Origin: Phycisphaeraceae bacterium
GTDB taxonomy: Bacteria; Planctomycetota; Phycisphaerae; Phycisphaerales; UBA1924
Assembly: GCA_015200025.1 (NCBI GenBank)
Contig: CP054186.1
Span: 992,001-1,056,000, forward strand
Length of the DNA stretch: 64,000 nt
Direction: 5' to 3'
Part shown: positions 52,551-61,866 of the stretch, in pieces
How positions within the stretch are numbered: the first letter of the stretch is position 1
Layout: each line of letters opens with the position of its first letter
Translations under genes and position numbers: made by a program
The notes under the pieces: model-generated
Databases searched by the model: none
The model's input: the letters and a program-made list of their open reading frames with translations, nothing else
Told to the model about the DNA's origin: nothing

Positions 52551-53737
52551 GCGGGGCCTCCTCGGGCGAGTTCGTCGAACCGGGCGTCGATCAGCTCGGC
52601 TAAACGGACCGCGGTCTGAGCGTAGGTCTCCACCCCGGCCCCGATCGGGTCGGGGACGTCGCCGCCCGTGGGGTCGAGGGTCCGGACCTTCGGGCCCGCG
52701 CCGGGGTCGATGGACTCGACCGCGCGGGCGTGCGATCGGGTCATCGCGTAGATCACCTCAGCGTCGGCGATCAACGCGCGGTCGAGCCGACGCGAGCGGT
52801 GGTGGTTCAGCGGCCCCACCCCGATGGACTCGAGCGCGGGGATGTTCTCGGGGGACTGGGGGTCGCCCTCCGCGGCCGACACCCCCGCGGACGCGACCTT
52901 GACCCCCACTCCCCCGAGTGTCGGGCTCGCTCCGTCGAGCCCCCCCCGCGGGGCCCGCGCGAGCCGGTCGGCGGCGATGGCCTGGGCCATCGGGCTCCGG
53001 CAGGTGTTCCCGGTGCACACGAACAGCACGAGCCGCTCCCCGCGACGGGCCACCGCTCCGGCCGACACCGCACCCTCCGAGATCACGCTGAACGCCCCAA
53101 CGCCCTCGCCCGTGAACCCGAGGCGGACGGCGGACGACGCCACGCCGAGCCTCGCGGGCCCGCGGTCGAGGGCGAGCACCACGCCCGATTCGGCCAAATC
53201 CTCCCGACCCGACAACCCCTCGGGCAGCACGCGGTCCGATCCGATCGGCCCGCCCCGGGGTCTCGCCGACCCGAGCCGTTCCGCGACGCACGGCCCGCCG
53301 ACCTCGTCGAGCACCCGCCCCGTGTCCGTGTGGTCGGGCACCCGGACGCTGACCGCCCGCCCGTCATCGATCAGCCCTTGGGGCACACCGAGCGTTTCGA
53401 GGCACGAGGTCAGTGGCCGACCCGGTTCGACGATGAAGCGGACCGGGCCGGGGGTAAAGGCATGGATCAACCTGAGGTGCTGGGGGTCGACGATCCCGAG
53501 CCGCTCGATGACCGCCCTGGGGTGCGGGGCGTGCCACGTCAGCACGTCCTGCGGCCGCGGGGGGCAGAGCGTTCGGAGGCGCCCGACCGCGCGCGAGGAC
53601 GAGGCGAGCGCGAACACGCCGTAGACCGTCTCGGTAGGCATCACGACCAACGACCCGCCACGGAGCGCGCCCGCGAGCCGGGCGGCGGTGTCCTCCCGAT
53701 CGAGCGGGAGCGCGGGGCTGATGACCTCGATGGGCAC
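52547..53737 (-). CDS. fusion: degenerate TsaC/YrdC domain plus low-Mr (arginine-type) protein phosphatase
   Basis: 396 residues. Residues 1-190 follow the TsaC/Sua5 fold (GGSLVVMPTETVYGVFALA, FTPGPVRFIVEPG, AVSVRVPDH). However, the usual K-x-R-P reads CPPRPQ and the S-x-N motif is missing, so threonylcarbamoyl-AMP synthesis is doubtful. Residues 230-390 are a low-molecular-weight phosphatase: LVLFVCTGNTCRSPMAQAI (Cys-x5-Arg) with the general-acid loop DVPDPIGAGVETY. Thr in CTGNTCRS is as in YwlE arginine phosphatase, where tyrosine phosphatases have Ile. The order tsaC-ywlE-rpiB matches the Bacillus ywlC-ywlE-ywlF region. Confidence 0.82.
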   Translation of the reverse strand: MPIEVISPALPLDREDTAARLAGALRGGSLVVMPTETVYGVFALASSSRAVGRLRTLCPPRPQDVLTWHAPHPRAVIERLGIVDPQHLRLIHAFTPGPVRFIVEPGRPLTSCLETLGVPQGLIDDGRAVSVRVPDHTDTGRVLDEVGGPCVAERLGSARPRGGPIGSDRVLPEGLSGREDLAESGVVLALDRGPARLGVASSAVRLGFTGEGVGAFSVISEGAVSAGAVARRGERLVLFVCTGNTCRSPMAQAIAADRLARAPRGGLDGASPTLGGVGVKVASAGVSAAEGDPQSPENIPALESIGVGPLNHHRSRRLDRALIADAEVIYAMTRSHARAVESIDPGAGPKVRTLDPTGGDVPDPIGAGVETYAQTAVRLAELIDARFDELARGGPA

Positions 53738-54062
53738 GGGCGGTGAGTATGGCGTCGGGCGGTCGGCGGAGCAAACCGAGCGCCGGGACGCGACGAATGT
53801 TGGGCGCTATGATCCGATCGGTGTCTGATCGGTGGCCGGGCGAAACTTGTCCGTATGCCCCATAATGGGTCGCACGGAGTGGCGAATGAGAAGGAACCCC
53901 GACGGGTCGGGGAACCGAAGTGTTGGATGCGGCCCGGCGTGTCTGTCCGCCGGGGAGGCGATCGGTTCTGCATCGGGTTCGAGGTCGGCTCGGGCGGGGG
54001 AGAGATCGGGAAGTCAGCACGGCCCCGCCGGCGCCAATGCGGCGGGCCTCGGGAGATGTTCG
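53738..54062. other. 325-bp intergenic region before pseudopilin gene
   Basis: The frame of the downstream gene is open through most of this stretch, but its composition is not gene-like and it lacks a start with a ribosome-binding site. I see no RNA gene. Promoters for both divergent genes must lie here, but I could not pick a convincing -35/-10 pair. Confidence 0.5.
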
Positions 54063-55142
54063 ATGATCACGCGAGCGGGATCGGACCGGGTGGCGGCGGC
54101 GGCGGGGCGTGCTTTCACGCTGGTCGAGTTGCTGGTGGTGATGATCATCATCGCCCTGGTGATCGGGATCGTGCTCCCCGCGCTGGGGGGCGCCCGGGAC
54201 ATCGCCCGCAAGGCCACCGCCTCCGAGATCATGACCCAGTTCACGACCGCGGCGGCGAGCTTCCAGAACGAGAAGCGTCGCGTGCCGGGGTATTTCTCGA
54301 CCCGCGAGATGGCCGCCCAGAACGCGACCGAGGGGATGAGCGCGATGGAGAACGCGCTGCTCGACCTCGCCGGCGACGGGGTCATCTACAACCAGGACGG
54401 CCCGGGACGCGTGCGTGTCGGCCCGATCACCGGCGCGAGCCAGGTCTTCATCGACCCGAACATGCTGATGACCGGCTCGGGCGGGTACTTCACGGCCCCG
54501 GCCAAGTACATGGTCGCGCAGATCCGAGGGAGCCAGCAGATCGGCGACCCCGGGCACACCGACGCCGAGGGTCAGCCCCAGATGCCCGACTTCGTCGACC
54601 CGTGGGGCGCCCCGCTGCTCCTATGGGTCCAGGATGAACTGACGATCGGGCCGGTGTCGCGGATGAGCGAGTTCGCGGCGGCCGATTACCAGGCCGGGCA
54701 GACCGGCGCGCGGTTCTACTGGCGCCCCAACGCGTGCTTCCTCCGCGCCACCTCGACCGGTCGTCGGAGCGTCGATCAGACCGACGCCGAGAAGGGCAGC
54801 CTGATCACGCAGGTCACCAACAACGATAACGACGCCGGGCTCAACGCCCTGGTGGCGCTCACGGGCTCCCCCACCGGACTCAAGCCCGGGGACGAGACCC
54901 TCGCGCACAACCTGATGAAGCCCGCCTCGGCCCGCGGGCGGTTCATCGTCCACTCCGCCGGGAGCAACGGGGTCTTCCTGGGCCGGCAGGAGCGCGGCGC
55001 CAAGGCCGCCGCGGGCACGCTCTATTACGGGCTGAACTTCAAGACCACCAGCAACGCCGTGCAGACCAACGCCGACGGTGAGAAAACCTCGATCGACGTC
55101 CTGAGCGGTTTCGACGATATCGTCGTCGCCGGCGGGAACTAA
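54063..55142 (+). CDS. type II secretion/type IV pseudopilin-like protein
   Basis: 359 residues. GRA|FTLVELLVVMIIIALVIGIVLPALGGAR is a canonical prepilin signal with Glu5 and the N-terminal helix, followed by ATASEIMTQFTTAAASFQNEKRRVPGYFS. The body is long for a pseudopilin and includes DPWGAPLLLWVQDE and GRFIVHSAGSNGVFLG, the latter a motif common in GspG-like planctomycete proteins. The start is set by GGGAG about 8 nt upstream. It precedes comEC on the same strand; a DNA-uptake pilus link is possible but unproven. Confidence 0.85.
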   Translation: MITRAGSDRVAAAAGRAFTLVELLVVMIIIALVIGIVLPALGGARDIARKATASEIMTQFTTAAASFQNEKRRVPGYFSTREMAAQNATEGMSAMENALLDLAGDGVIYNQDGPGRVRVGPITGASQVFIDPNMLMTGSGGYFTAPAKYMVAQIRGSQQIGDPGHTDAEGQPQMPDFVDPWGAPLLLWVQDELTIGPVSRMSEFAAADYQAGQTGARFYWRPNACFLRATSTGRRSVDQTDAEKGSLITQVTNNDNDAGLNALVALTGSPTGLKPGDETLAHNLMKPASARGRFIVHSAGSNGVFLGRQERGAKAAAGTLYYGLNFKTTSNAVQTNADGEKTSIDVLSGFDDIVVAGGN

Positions 55143-55236
55143 GCACCATCCCGCGGTCGGCCCCCCCAGCCTCAACACCCCCGTCCGCCCATGGTCCGGC
55201 TTGACCTCGCGGCCCGGATCGGTCAGCCTGTACGGC

Positions 55237-57750
55237 GTGACGGGCACGGAGCCACGGGACCAGATCACGGACGCACGCCGACGCTCGCTCGTCGCGCTGG
55301 TGATGCTGGGCCTGGGAATCTGGTTCGCCCGTGACGCGTTCTTCTCGCTGCCCTCCGCCACGTGGTTCGCGCTCTCGCTCGCGGCGGCCGGGGCGGCCGG
55401 GGCGATCCGAGTTCCGTGGTCGTCGGCGTCGCTCTCGCTCGCGGTGGCGTTGTTCGGCGCGGGGTGGGCGACCGCGAGGCTCCACGAAACCCCCACGGGT
55501 TCGGTCACCAGGTTCCTCGATCACGGGGGCGAGCGGACCGTGCTGTCGTTCGAGGGGCTCGTGACGCGGGGGCCCGAGGTGCCTCCGCCGCGGGGGGCGC
55601 TCGCGAGATTCCTGACGACCCAAACGCCGCTCGCGGTCTTCGAGGTCCGCGTCGATCGCCTCAACGGTCCGCACGGGTGGGAGCCCGCCTCGGGCCGGCT
55701 GATGGTGTGGTCGCCCCCCGACGGGCTGGACGCGCCCGTCGGGCGGTGGGTCCGGGTGACGGGGCTGGCACGCGGGATCGCGCCCCCGGCGAACCCCGGA
55801 GCGCCCGACCGACGACTCCCGGCGGCGCAACGCGACGAGCGAGGGACGGTCACGGTCTCGTCATCGTCGCTCGTGTCGATGATCGATCCGCCCGCGTCGA
55901 TGACCGCCCGGGCGCTGGCGTTGGGCCTGCGCACCCGCGAGGCCGCGACGCGCCGCGCGGCCGGGGTGCTCGACCTGGCGGCCCCTCCGGGCACGCCGGG
56001 GTCGGCGCTGGTGTCGAGCCTGCTCCTGGGTGAACGAGAAATCGCCATCGCCGAGGTCGAGGGCTCGTTCTACCGGATCGGGCTGGCGCACCTCCTGGCG
56101 ATCTCGGGGTTCCACCTCGCGGTGCTGGCCTGGGTCGGGCTGATCGCGGTGAGGCTGACGGGCGACCGCGGGTGGGTCGAGCCGGCGATCGTGGCGGCGC
56201 TGGTCGCCGCGTACGTCGTGGTGGTCCCGGCCGAGACGCCGATCGTCCGCTCGGCGGTGATGGTGCTGGTGTGGCTCGCGGCGGAATCGATGGGCCGTCG
56301 ATACGACCGGCTGACGATCCTCGCGTGGACAGCGGCAGGTCTTCTCGTCTGGAGGCCGATGGACCTGTGGTCGCTGGGGTGGCAGCTCTCGTGCGGGATG
56401 ACGGGCGTCTTGATCTGGCTCTCGGGTCCGGCGCACGACGCGGTCTTCGGGCGCCGGCTGATCATCCCCGTCGGGGGACGCGGGTCGGGCCCGGGCCGGA
56501 TCATGCTGGCCGGGGTTCGTGGGCTCGTCGCCGTCAGTGTGCTCTGCTGGCTCGCGAGCCTCCCGCTGATCTGGTACAGCGTGGGGCGTGTGAGCCCCAT
56601 CGGCGCGGCGGCAACAATCGTCATGACCCCGATCATCGTCCCGCTCATGGCCGTGGGATTCGCGGCGGTCCTCGCGGGATCGGTCGTCCCGCCGATCGCG
56701 TGGGTCGCCGGCGGGCTCATCGAGACCCTCGCGGGATGGACGGCGGGCCTGGCGTCGTGGCTCGATCGGCTCCCCGGGTCGAGCGTGACGGTGCCGCCGA
56801 TCCACGCGGCGGCCGCGGCGTTGGCGACCGCGGCGGTGCTGTGGTGGTTCGCCGGGCGCGGGCGAAAGCTCAAGCCGACGCTCGCCGTACTCGCGATCAC
56901 CATGCTTGCTTTGACGACCTCAGGCTGGTGGAAGACCCGCACCCCCGCGGGGGTCCTGCGTGTCGAGACGTTCGCCGTCGGGGACGGGACCTGCCACCTC
57001 GTCCGCCACGGCGGCGACGCGCTGCTGTGGGATTGCGGGTCGGTGCGCGCGGGGATCGGCGTCCGCGAACTCCCCGCCGCGGTCCGGACCGTCGGCGGGT
57101 GGCGCGTCCGACGCGCCGTCGTCAGCCACGCCGACTTCGACCACTACTCGGCGTTGCTCGACGCGGGCCCGGCCCTCGGGATCGAGGAAGTCCTCGTGGG
57201 CGAACGCTTCCTCGCGCGAGCCCGCGAGGAGCCGGGGGGGCCCGCCGCCGCGTGCCTGAGCGAACTCCTGGCCCGCGGCGTACGAGTGATGACCGTCGCG
57301 CAGGGTGATCGGATCACGCTAGGCGGCGCGACGCTCACGTTCCTCGCGCCGCCGCCGGGGTGCGACTGGCCCCGCGAGAACGACCACTCGCTGGTCGCCC
57401 GGCTGGACCTCCCAGGAGCGTCCGACGACGGGCCGGCGAGGTTCCTCTTCACGGGCGACATCGAGTCGCGGGCGGTCCAATACCTCGCCGACGAGCTCCC
57501 GGGGCTGACCGCGCGGGTGGTCGAGGCCCCCCACCACGGTTCAAGCCTGGGGGAGGTCGCGGCGTGGACGGGTCGGCTGGGCCCGGGGCTGATCGTGCAG
57601 AGCACCGGCCCGGGCCGGGTGGGTTCGATGGCCTGGGAACCGCTGCGACGGGCGGGCGTGGCGTGGCGCACGACGGCATCCGACGGGGCCTTCCGCGTCG
57701 ACGTCGCACGTGACGGCACGATCTCCGTGTCCGATCTGATCCGCCGCTAG
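55237..57750 (+). CDS. comEC: ComEC/Rec2 DNA-uptake channel protein
   Basis: About 837 residues (849 if the TTG at 55201 is used; neither start has a good ribosome-binding site). Two N-terminal helices and an OB-like region precede the competence domain with GLAHLLAISGFHLAVLAWVGL and about eight helices. The C-terminal metallo-beta-lactamase-like domain has VETFAVGDGTCHLVRHGGDALLWDCG, VSHADFDHYSALLDAG and EAPHHGSS. It translocates single-stranded DNA across the inner membrane, and the outer domain may degrade the other strand. The 3' end overlaps that of topA by 4 bp. Confidence 0.9.
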   Translation: MTGTEPRDQITDARRRSLVALVMLGLGIWFARDAFFSLPSATWFALSLAAAGAAGAIRVPWSSASLSLAVALFGAGWATARLHETPTGSVTRFLDHGGERTVLSFEGLVTRGPEVPPPRGALARFLTTQTPLAVFEVRVDRLNGPHGWEPASGRLMVWSPPDGLDAPVGRWVRVTGLARGIAPPANPGAPDRRLPAAQRDERGTVTVSSSSLVSMIDPPASMTARALALGLRTREAATRRAAGVLDLAAPPGTPGSALVSSLLLGEREIAIAEVEGSFYRIGLAHLLAISGFHLAVLAWVGLIAVRLTGDRGWVEPAIVAALVAAYVVVVPAETPIVRSAVMVLVWLAAESMGRRYDRLTILAWTAAGLLVWRPMDLWSLGWQLSCGMTGVLIWLSGPAHDAVFGRRLIIPVGGRGSGPGRIMLAGVRGLVAVSVLCWLASLPLIWYSVGRVSPIGAAATIVMTPIIVPLMAVGFAAVLAGSVVPPIAWVAGGLIETLAGWTAGLASWLDRLPGSSVTVPPIHAAAAALATAAVLWWFAGRGRKLKPTLAVLAITMLALTTSGWWKTRTPAGVLRVETFAVGDGTCHLVRHGGDALLWDCGSVRAGIGVRELPAAVRTVGGWRVRRAVVSHADFDHYSALLDAGPALGIEEVLVGERFLARAREEPGGPAAACLSELLARGVRVMTVAQGDRITLGGATLTFLAPPPGCDWPRENDHSLVARLDLPGASDDGPARFLFTGDIESRAVQYLADELPGLTARVVEAPHHGSSLGEVAAWTGRLGPGLIVQSTGPGRVGSMAWEPLRRAGVAWRTTASDGAFRVDVARDGTISVSDLIRR

Positions 57751-60518
57751 ACGCCGATCTCGTCGGCGACAGCCTCGAGCGTCCCACCTCCCTCGCCCGT
57801 GGACTGCCCGACCGGGGGCGCCTCGGGCAAGGGCTTGCCCTTCGCGTCCGTCAGCGCCGCGCCCGACATCGTCCGGATGATCCGGACGGGGTTGGCCTTC
57901 TCGTGGTTGAGCAGCGCGAGCTCGAGGGCCTTTCGCTGCTCTTCGGGCAGTTCCGCCCACTTCCCGCGCCCGCGGCACTTGGGGAACCCCGAGCACCCGA
58001 GCCAGGGTCCCCGCACCCCGCCCCGCAGGTTCATCGGCCTCCCGCACTTCTCGCAGGCGAGCTCCGTCACCAGCGGCGGCGGGCTCGGGGCGACCACCCG
58101 ACCCTTGGCGTCGAGGTTCAGCAGCCCGTCGCATGGATTGGTCTTGTCGTTGTACCGCGAGCACCCCAAGAACGGCCCGAACCGACCCGTGCGTTTGGTC
58201 ATGGGCGAGCCGCACTTGTGGCACGCCACGTCGACCGTCTGGGCCGCGGGACGCGGGACGCCCTCGCGGTCGACCGGGCTCGCGTACTCGCACTCCGGGT
58301 ACCGCGAGCAACTCAGGAACCGGCCGTTGCGACCGAACCGGTAGACCGTCGGCGCCCCGCACGTCTCGCACCGGAACTCGTCGGGCGCCGGGACGGTCTC
58401 GGCCTTGGCGTGCGTGAGCGTCGCCTCGGCCTCTTCCAGGCTCTTCTTGAACGGGCCGTAGAACCGCCGCAGCATCTCGATCCAGTCGAGGTGGTCCTCC
58501 TCGACCTTATCGAGCTGCGTCTCCATATCGCGCGTGTACCCGACGTCCATGATCTCCGGGAACGCCTCGACCAGCTTGTCCGTGACCACCTCGCCCAGGT
58601 CCGTCGCGTAGAACCGACGGTCCGTCTGCTCGACGTACTTGCGGTCCTGGATCACCCCGATGATCGAGGCGTACGTGCTCGGGCGGCCGATCCCCTCGCT
58701 CTCGAGCACCTTGATCAGGCTCGCCTCCGTGTACCGCGGCGGGGGCTGCGTGAACTTCTGCTGCGGCTCGATCCCGAACGCCCGGACCGGCGCCTTCTCC
58801 GCCAGCCTCGGGAGCGTCTGCTCGTCGGCGGCGTGGGGCACGCCCGAGACCTTGTAGAACCCGTCGAACACCAGCACCCGGCCCGTCGCCCGGAACGTGA
58901 CCGAGGTGAACGGCCCGGCCGGGCGCCCACCCTCGATCATCACCGACGTCGAGTCCCACTGCGCGGGCGTCATCTGGCACGCCACGAACCGCTCCCAGAT
59001 CAGCGTGTACAGCCGGTGCTGGTCCTCCGACAACGCCCGCCGCACGCGGTCGGGGGTCATCGCCACGTCCGTGGGGCGGATGGCCTCGTGGGCCTCCTGC
59101 GCGTCCTTGTTGCTCGACGTGAAGAAGTTGGGCTTCTCGGGGAGGTACTTCTCCCCGAACGACCGCCCGATGAACGCGCGGGCCATGTCCAACGCGTCGG
59201 CGGACAGGTGCGTGCTGTCCGTCCTCATGTACGTGATCAGCCCCACCGGGCCCTCGCCCGGGATCTCCACGCCCTCGTACAACTGCTGGGCCGCACGCAT
59301 TGTCCGCTGCGCGCCGAACCCCAGCCGGCTGCTCGCCGCCTGCTGGAGCGTGCTCGTGATGAACGGGCCGGGCGGGCGCGACGAGGTCTTCTTGGTCTCG
59401 ATCCCGGTGACGGTGTACGGCACCGAGGCGTCCACCGCGCCCGTCACCCGCCGGAGGTTCCGCGCCGGGCCCTTCCCGCGGGGGTCCGCCGTCGTCGTCG
59501 CCGACGGATGATCCAGCCCCGCGGCCTTCGCCAGTTCCATCACCCGCGGGGTCATGTCGCCCTCGGGCCCCGCGGCGGCACGCCACGACGCGACGAGGTC
59601 GTCGATTTTCGTCCCTCCCGCCGCGACGAGCTCCGCCGAGAACGCCCCGCGCGAGGCGAGCCACGCCTGCTGGGCCCGCTGCGTCGGCGGGTTCCCCTTC
59701 TCGTCCTTCGCGGAGAGCGCCTTGACCCACTCGCCCGCGAGCGCCCCGGCCCGCCCGGGCTCGGGCGTGAACTCCCCGCGCAGCGCCCACGACTCCTCGG
59801 GAACGAACGCGCGGATCTCCCGCTCCCGCTCGACCACGAGCCGCACCGCCACGCTCTGCACACGCCCCGCCGACAGCCCGCGGGCGACCTTTTTCCACAA
59901 GAGCGGAGAGACCTGGTACCCCACGATCCGGTCGAGGATCCGCCGCGCCTGCTGCGCGTTGACCCGGTCCTCGTCGATCCCGTGCGGGTTCTTGAACGCC
60001 TTCTCGATCTCGGCCTTGGTGATCGCCGGGAACCGCACCCGCCTCGCCTCGCGGCTCGGGATGCCCAGCTCCTGCGCCAGGTGCCACGCGATGGCCTCGC
60101 CCTCACGGTCCAAGTCGGTCGCGAACCAGACTTCACCGCCGGACTCTTTGACGTCACGCGTCGCCCGCTTGAGGTCCTTGATGACGTTCTCGCGGTCCTC
60201 GGTGACGACGTACGTAGGGGTGAAGTCACGCTCGAGGTCGACCCCGGGCACCGGGTTCTTCACGCCCTTGGGGTTCTTGCTCGGCAGGTCACGGACGTGC
60301 CCCACCGACGCCATCACGTGGTACTTGTCCCCGAGGTACTTGTTGATCGTTTTGCCCTTCGCGGGCGACTCGACGATGACCAGGTCCTTGCCCGTGGCCG
60401 ACCCGGCGGTGTACGACTTGAAGGTCCGACCCGGCCCACCGGCGCCCCGCCGCCCCCCGCCGCGCGCGGGCTTGGACGACCCCCCTCCCGCACTGGTGCT
60501 CGATGCTTTTTTCGCCAT
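57747..60518 (-). CDS. topA: DNA topoisomerase I
   Basis: 923 residues. A disordered Gly/Arg/Ser-rich N-terminus of about 40 residues precedes the TOPRIM domain (LVIVESPAKGKTINKYLG, WFATDLDREGEAIAWHL). The catalytic Tyr lies in LITYMRTDSTHLS, with QEAHEAIRPTD after it. The C-terminus carries three Cys4 zinc modules (CETCGAP, CHKCGSPM, CEKCGRPM). It relaxes negative supercoils. An insertion of roughly 120 residues around 275-400 (Ala/Gly-rich) is longer than in enteric TopA. Confidence 0.95.
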   Translation of the reverse strand: MAKKASSTSAGGGSSKPARGGGRRGAGGPGRTFKSYTAGSATGKDLVIVESPAKGKTINKYLGDKYHVMASVGHVRDLPSKNPKGVKNPVPGVDLERDFTPTYVVTEDRENVIKDLKRATRDVKESGGEVWFATDLDREGEAIAWHLAQELGIPSREARRVRFPAITKAEIEKAFKNPHGIDEDRVNAQQARRILDRIVGYQVSPLLWKKVARGLSAGRVQSVAVRLVVEREREIRAFVPEESWALRGEFTPEPGRAGALAGEWVKALSAKDEKGNPPTQRAQQAWLASRGAFSAELVAAGGTKIDDLVASWRAAAGPEGDMTPRVMELAKAAGLDHPSATTTADPRGKGPARNLRRVTGAVDASVPYTVTGIETKKTSSRPPGPFITSTLQQAASSRLGFGAQRTMRAAQQLYEGVEIPGEGPVGLITYMRTDSTHLSADALDMARAFIGRSFGEKYLPEKPNFFTSSNKDAQEAHEAIRPTDVAMTPDRVRRALSEDQHRLYTLIWERFVACQMTPAQWDSTSVMIEGGRPAGPFTSVTFRATGRVLVFDGFYKVSGVPHAADEQTLPRLAEKAPVRAFGIEPQQKFTQPPPRYTEASLIKVLESEGIGRPSTYASIIGVIQDRKYVEQTDRRFYATDLGEVVTDKLVEAFPEIMDVGYTRDMETQLDKVEEDHLDWIEMLRRFYGPFKKSLEEAEATLTHAKAETVPAPDEFRCETCGAPTVYRFGRNGRFLSCSRYPECEYASPVDREGVPRPAAQTVDVACHKCGSPMTKRTGRFGPFLGCSRYNDKTNPCDGLLNLDAKGRVVAPSPPPLVTELACEKCGRPMNLRGGVRGPWLGCSGFPKCRGRGKWAELPEEQRKALELALLNHEKANPVRIIRTMSGAALTDAKGKPLPEAPPVGQSTGEGGGTLEAVADEIGV

Positions 60519-60563
60519 AGGGAGATGCCGATCCGACGCCGATCAACGCACACCGCACCACGC

Positions 60564-60609
60564 CCGGGCGAACGCCCGGAAGGCCCCGACGCGGGCTACA
60601 CAAGCCCGC
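60564..60609. other. two perfect hairpins between aroK and topA
   Basis: CCGGGCG-aa-CGCCCGG (60564-60579) and GCGGGCT-acaca-AGCCCGC (60591-60609) stand side by side in the 164-bp gap. On the minus strand they follow aroK and precede topA. No T-run follows, so they could be a Rho-type stop, an attenuator, or structure in the topA leader. Confidence 0.4.
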
Positions 60610-60682
60610 CCGCGCGACGGAGTCAAGTCCGCACACGCCGGCGTACGGCGTTCATTCGGTTCGCCGAGGCGGCCCGGACGAC

Positions 60683-61222
60683 TCACGCCGGCCTGTTCGG
60701 AGACGCCCCGACGAGCCAAGACACCCGCTCCAAGACCAGCGCCGTGTCGCCGTTCGCCTCAACGACCGAGGTCGCGATGGATCGGTAGATCGGGTCCCTC
60801 GCCGTGAAAAGGCGTTCGACCTCGTCCAGGGCCGTTCCACCGAGTAGCCCGGGCCGGGCCGATGGATCGTCACGCCGAAGCCTCGCCCGGAGGGTCGCCG
60901 GGGACGCGGCGAGGTAGATCACGTGCGCCCCGGCGCGGGCCCGTCGGAGGAGCAGCTCCGCGGCCCCAGGGGCCGTCGGCGTCCCGCCGCCCAGCGACAC
61001 CACCGACGCCGACAGGACGCGCGGGTCGTCGAGCGCCCGTCGCTCGGCCTCGCGGAACGCGGGCTCGCCCAGCTCCGTCAGGCACGCCGCGGGTGATGAC
61101 TTCCCCAGGATCGCCGGGGTGATGTCGTCGAGATCGATGAACGACCCGCCCAGCCGCGGGGCGAGCGCCGCGCCGAGCGTCGATTTCCCGACGCCCCGGA
61201 GGCCCATGAGGTAGACCGTCAC
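60683..61222 (-). CDS. aroK: shikimate kinase
   Basis: 179 residues. P-loop LMGLRGVGKSTLG, the shikimate-binding Asp in FIDLDD, the Arg segment GEPAFREAERRAL, and VVSLGGGTPTAPGA (the GGG motif), with RPGLLGG in the lid. It phosphorylates shikimate for chorismate, and so for aromatic amino acids and menaquinone precursors. GTG start, 9 bp after efp. Confidence 0.92.
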   Translation of the reverse strand: MTVYLMGLRGVGKSTLGAALAPRLGGSFIDLDDITPAILGKSSPAACLTELGEPAFREAERRALDDPRVLSASVVSLGGGTPTAPGAAELLLRRARAGAHVIYLAASPATLRARLRRDDPSARPGLLGGTALDEVERLFTARDPIYRSIATSVVEANGDTALVLERVSWLVGASPNRPA

Positions 61223-61231
61223 GCGGGATTG

Positions 61232-61786
61232 TTAGGCGCGGGAGAGGTACGAGCCGTCGGCCGTCGAGATCTTGAGCGTCTCGCCGGTCTTGATGAAGGC
61301 GGGCACCCGGACCATGAGCCCGGTCTCCATCGTCGCGTCCTTGGTCTGGTTGGTCACCGTGGCGCCCTTGACCTCGGGCGGGCAGTCCTGCACCGTCAGC
61401 TCCACCGACGCGGGCAGGTCGAGCGTGATGGGGTTCCCATCGTAGAGCAGCACGATCGCCTTCGAGTTGGGACGCAGGTACTTGAGCGCGTCGCCCAGCA
61501 CGTCCGTCGGCATCGTCAGCTGCTCGTAGTTCTCCGAGTCCATGAACGTCGCCCCCGACGAGTCCGAGTAGAGATACTCCATCTCGCGGCGGTCCAGGTC
61601 GATGACCTCCACGTCGTCCCCCGAGCCCAGCCGCTTCTCGATGATCTGCCCCGTCACCACGTTCCGGACCTTGAGCTGGATGAACGCCCGCAGGTTCCCG
61701 GGGGTCCGGTGCTCGAAGTACGTGATCACGAACAACTTGCCGTCCATCTTGACGCCCAGGCCAGGGCGGAGTTCGGTCGCTTTCAT
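61232..61786 (-). CDS. efp: elongation factor P, tip residue Asn
   Basis: 184 residues, three beta-barrel domains of normal length, ending with the family-typical TADGSYLSRA. The tip loop reads RTPGNLRAFIQLK: where E. coli has PGKGQAF with the modified Lys34, this protein has PGNLRAF, so Asn31 stands in the modifiable position. It relieves ribosome stalling at polyproline stretches, needed for the Pro-rich proteins encoded here. No epmA/epmB, earP or ymfI-like modification gene is present. A leader of about 40 nt has GGAGC before the ATG. Confidence 0.93.
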   Translation of the reverse strand: MKATELRPGLGVKMDGKLFVITYFEHRTPGNLRAFIQLKVRNVVTGQIIEKRLGSGDDVEVIDLDRREMEYLYSDSSGATFMDSENYEQLTMPTDVLGDALKYLRPNSKAIVLLYDGNPITLDLPASVELTVQDCPPEVKGATVTNQTKDATMETGLMVRVPAFIKTGETLKISTADGSYLSRA

Positions 61787-61866
61787 GATCGGCTCCAACG
61801 TGGTGGATGAAGCCCTCGGCGTCGAGGGGGGCCAATGGTAGGCCGCCGACCCGTCCCACGGAGGGT

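Noticed and set aside
57903..60788. 961-codon open frame opposite topA
   Set aside because: topA has full catalytic and zinc motifs; the mirrored product is Arg/Leu/His-rich with no domain.
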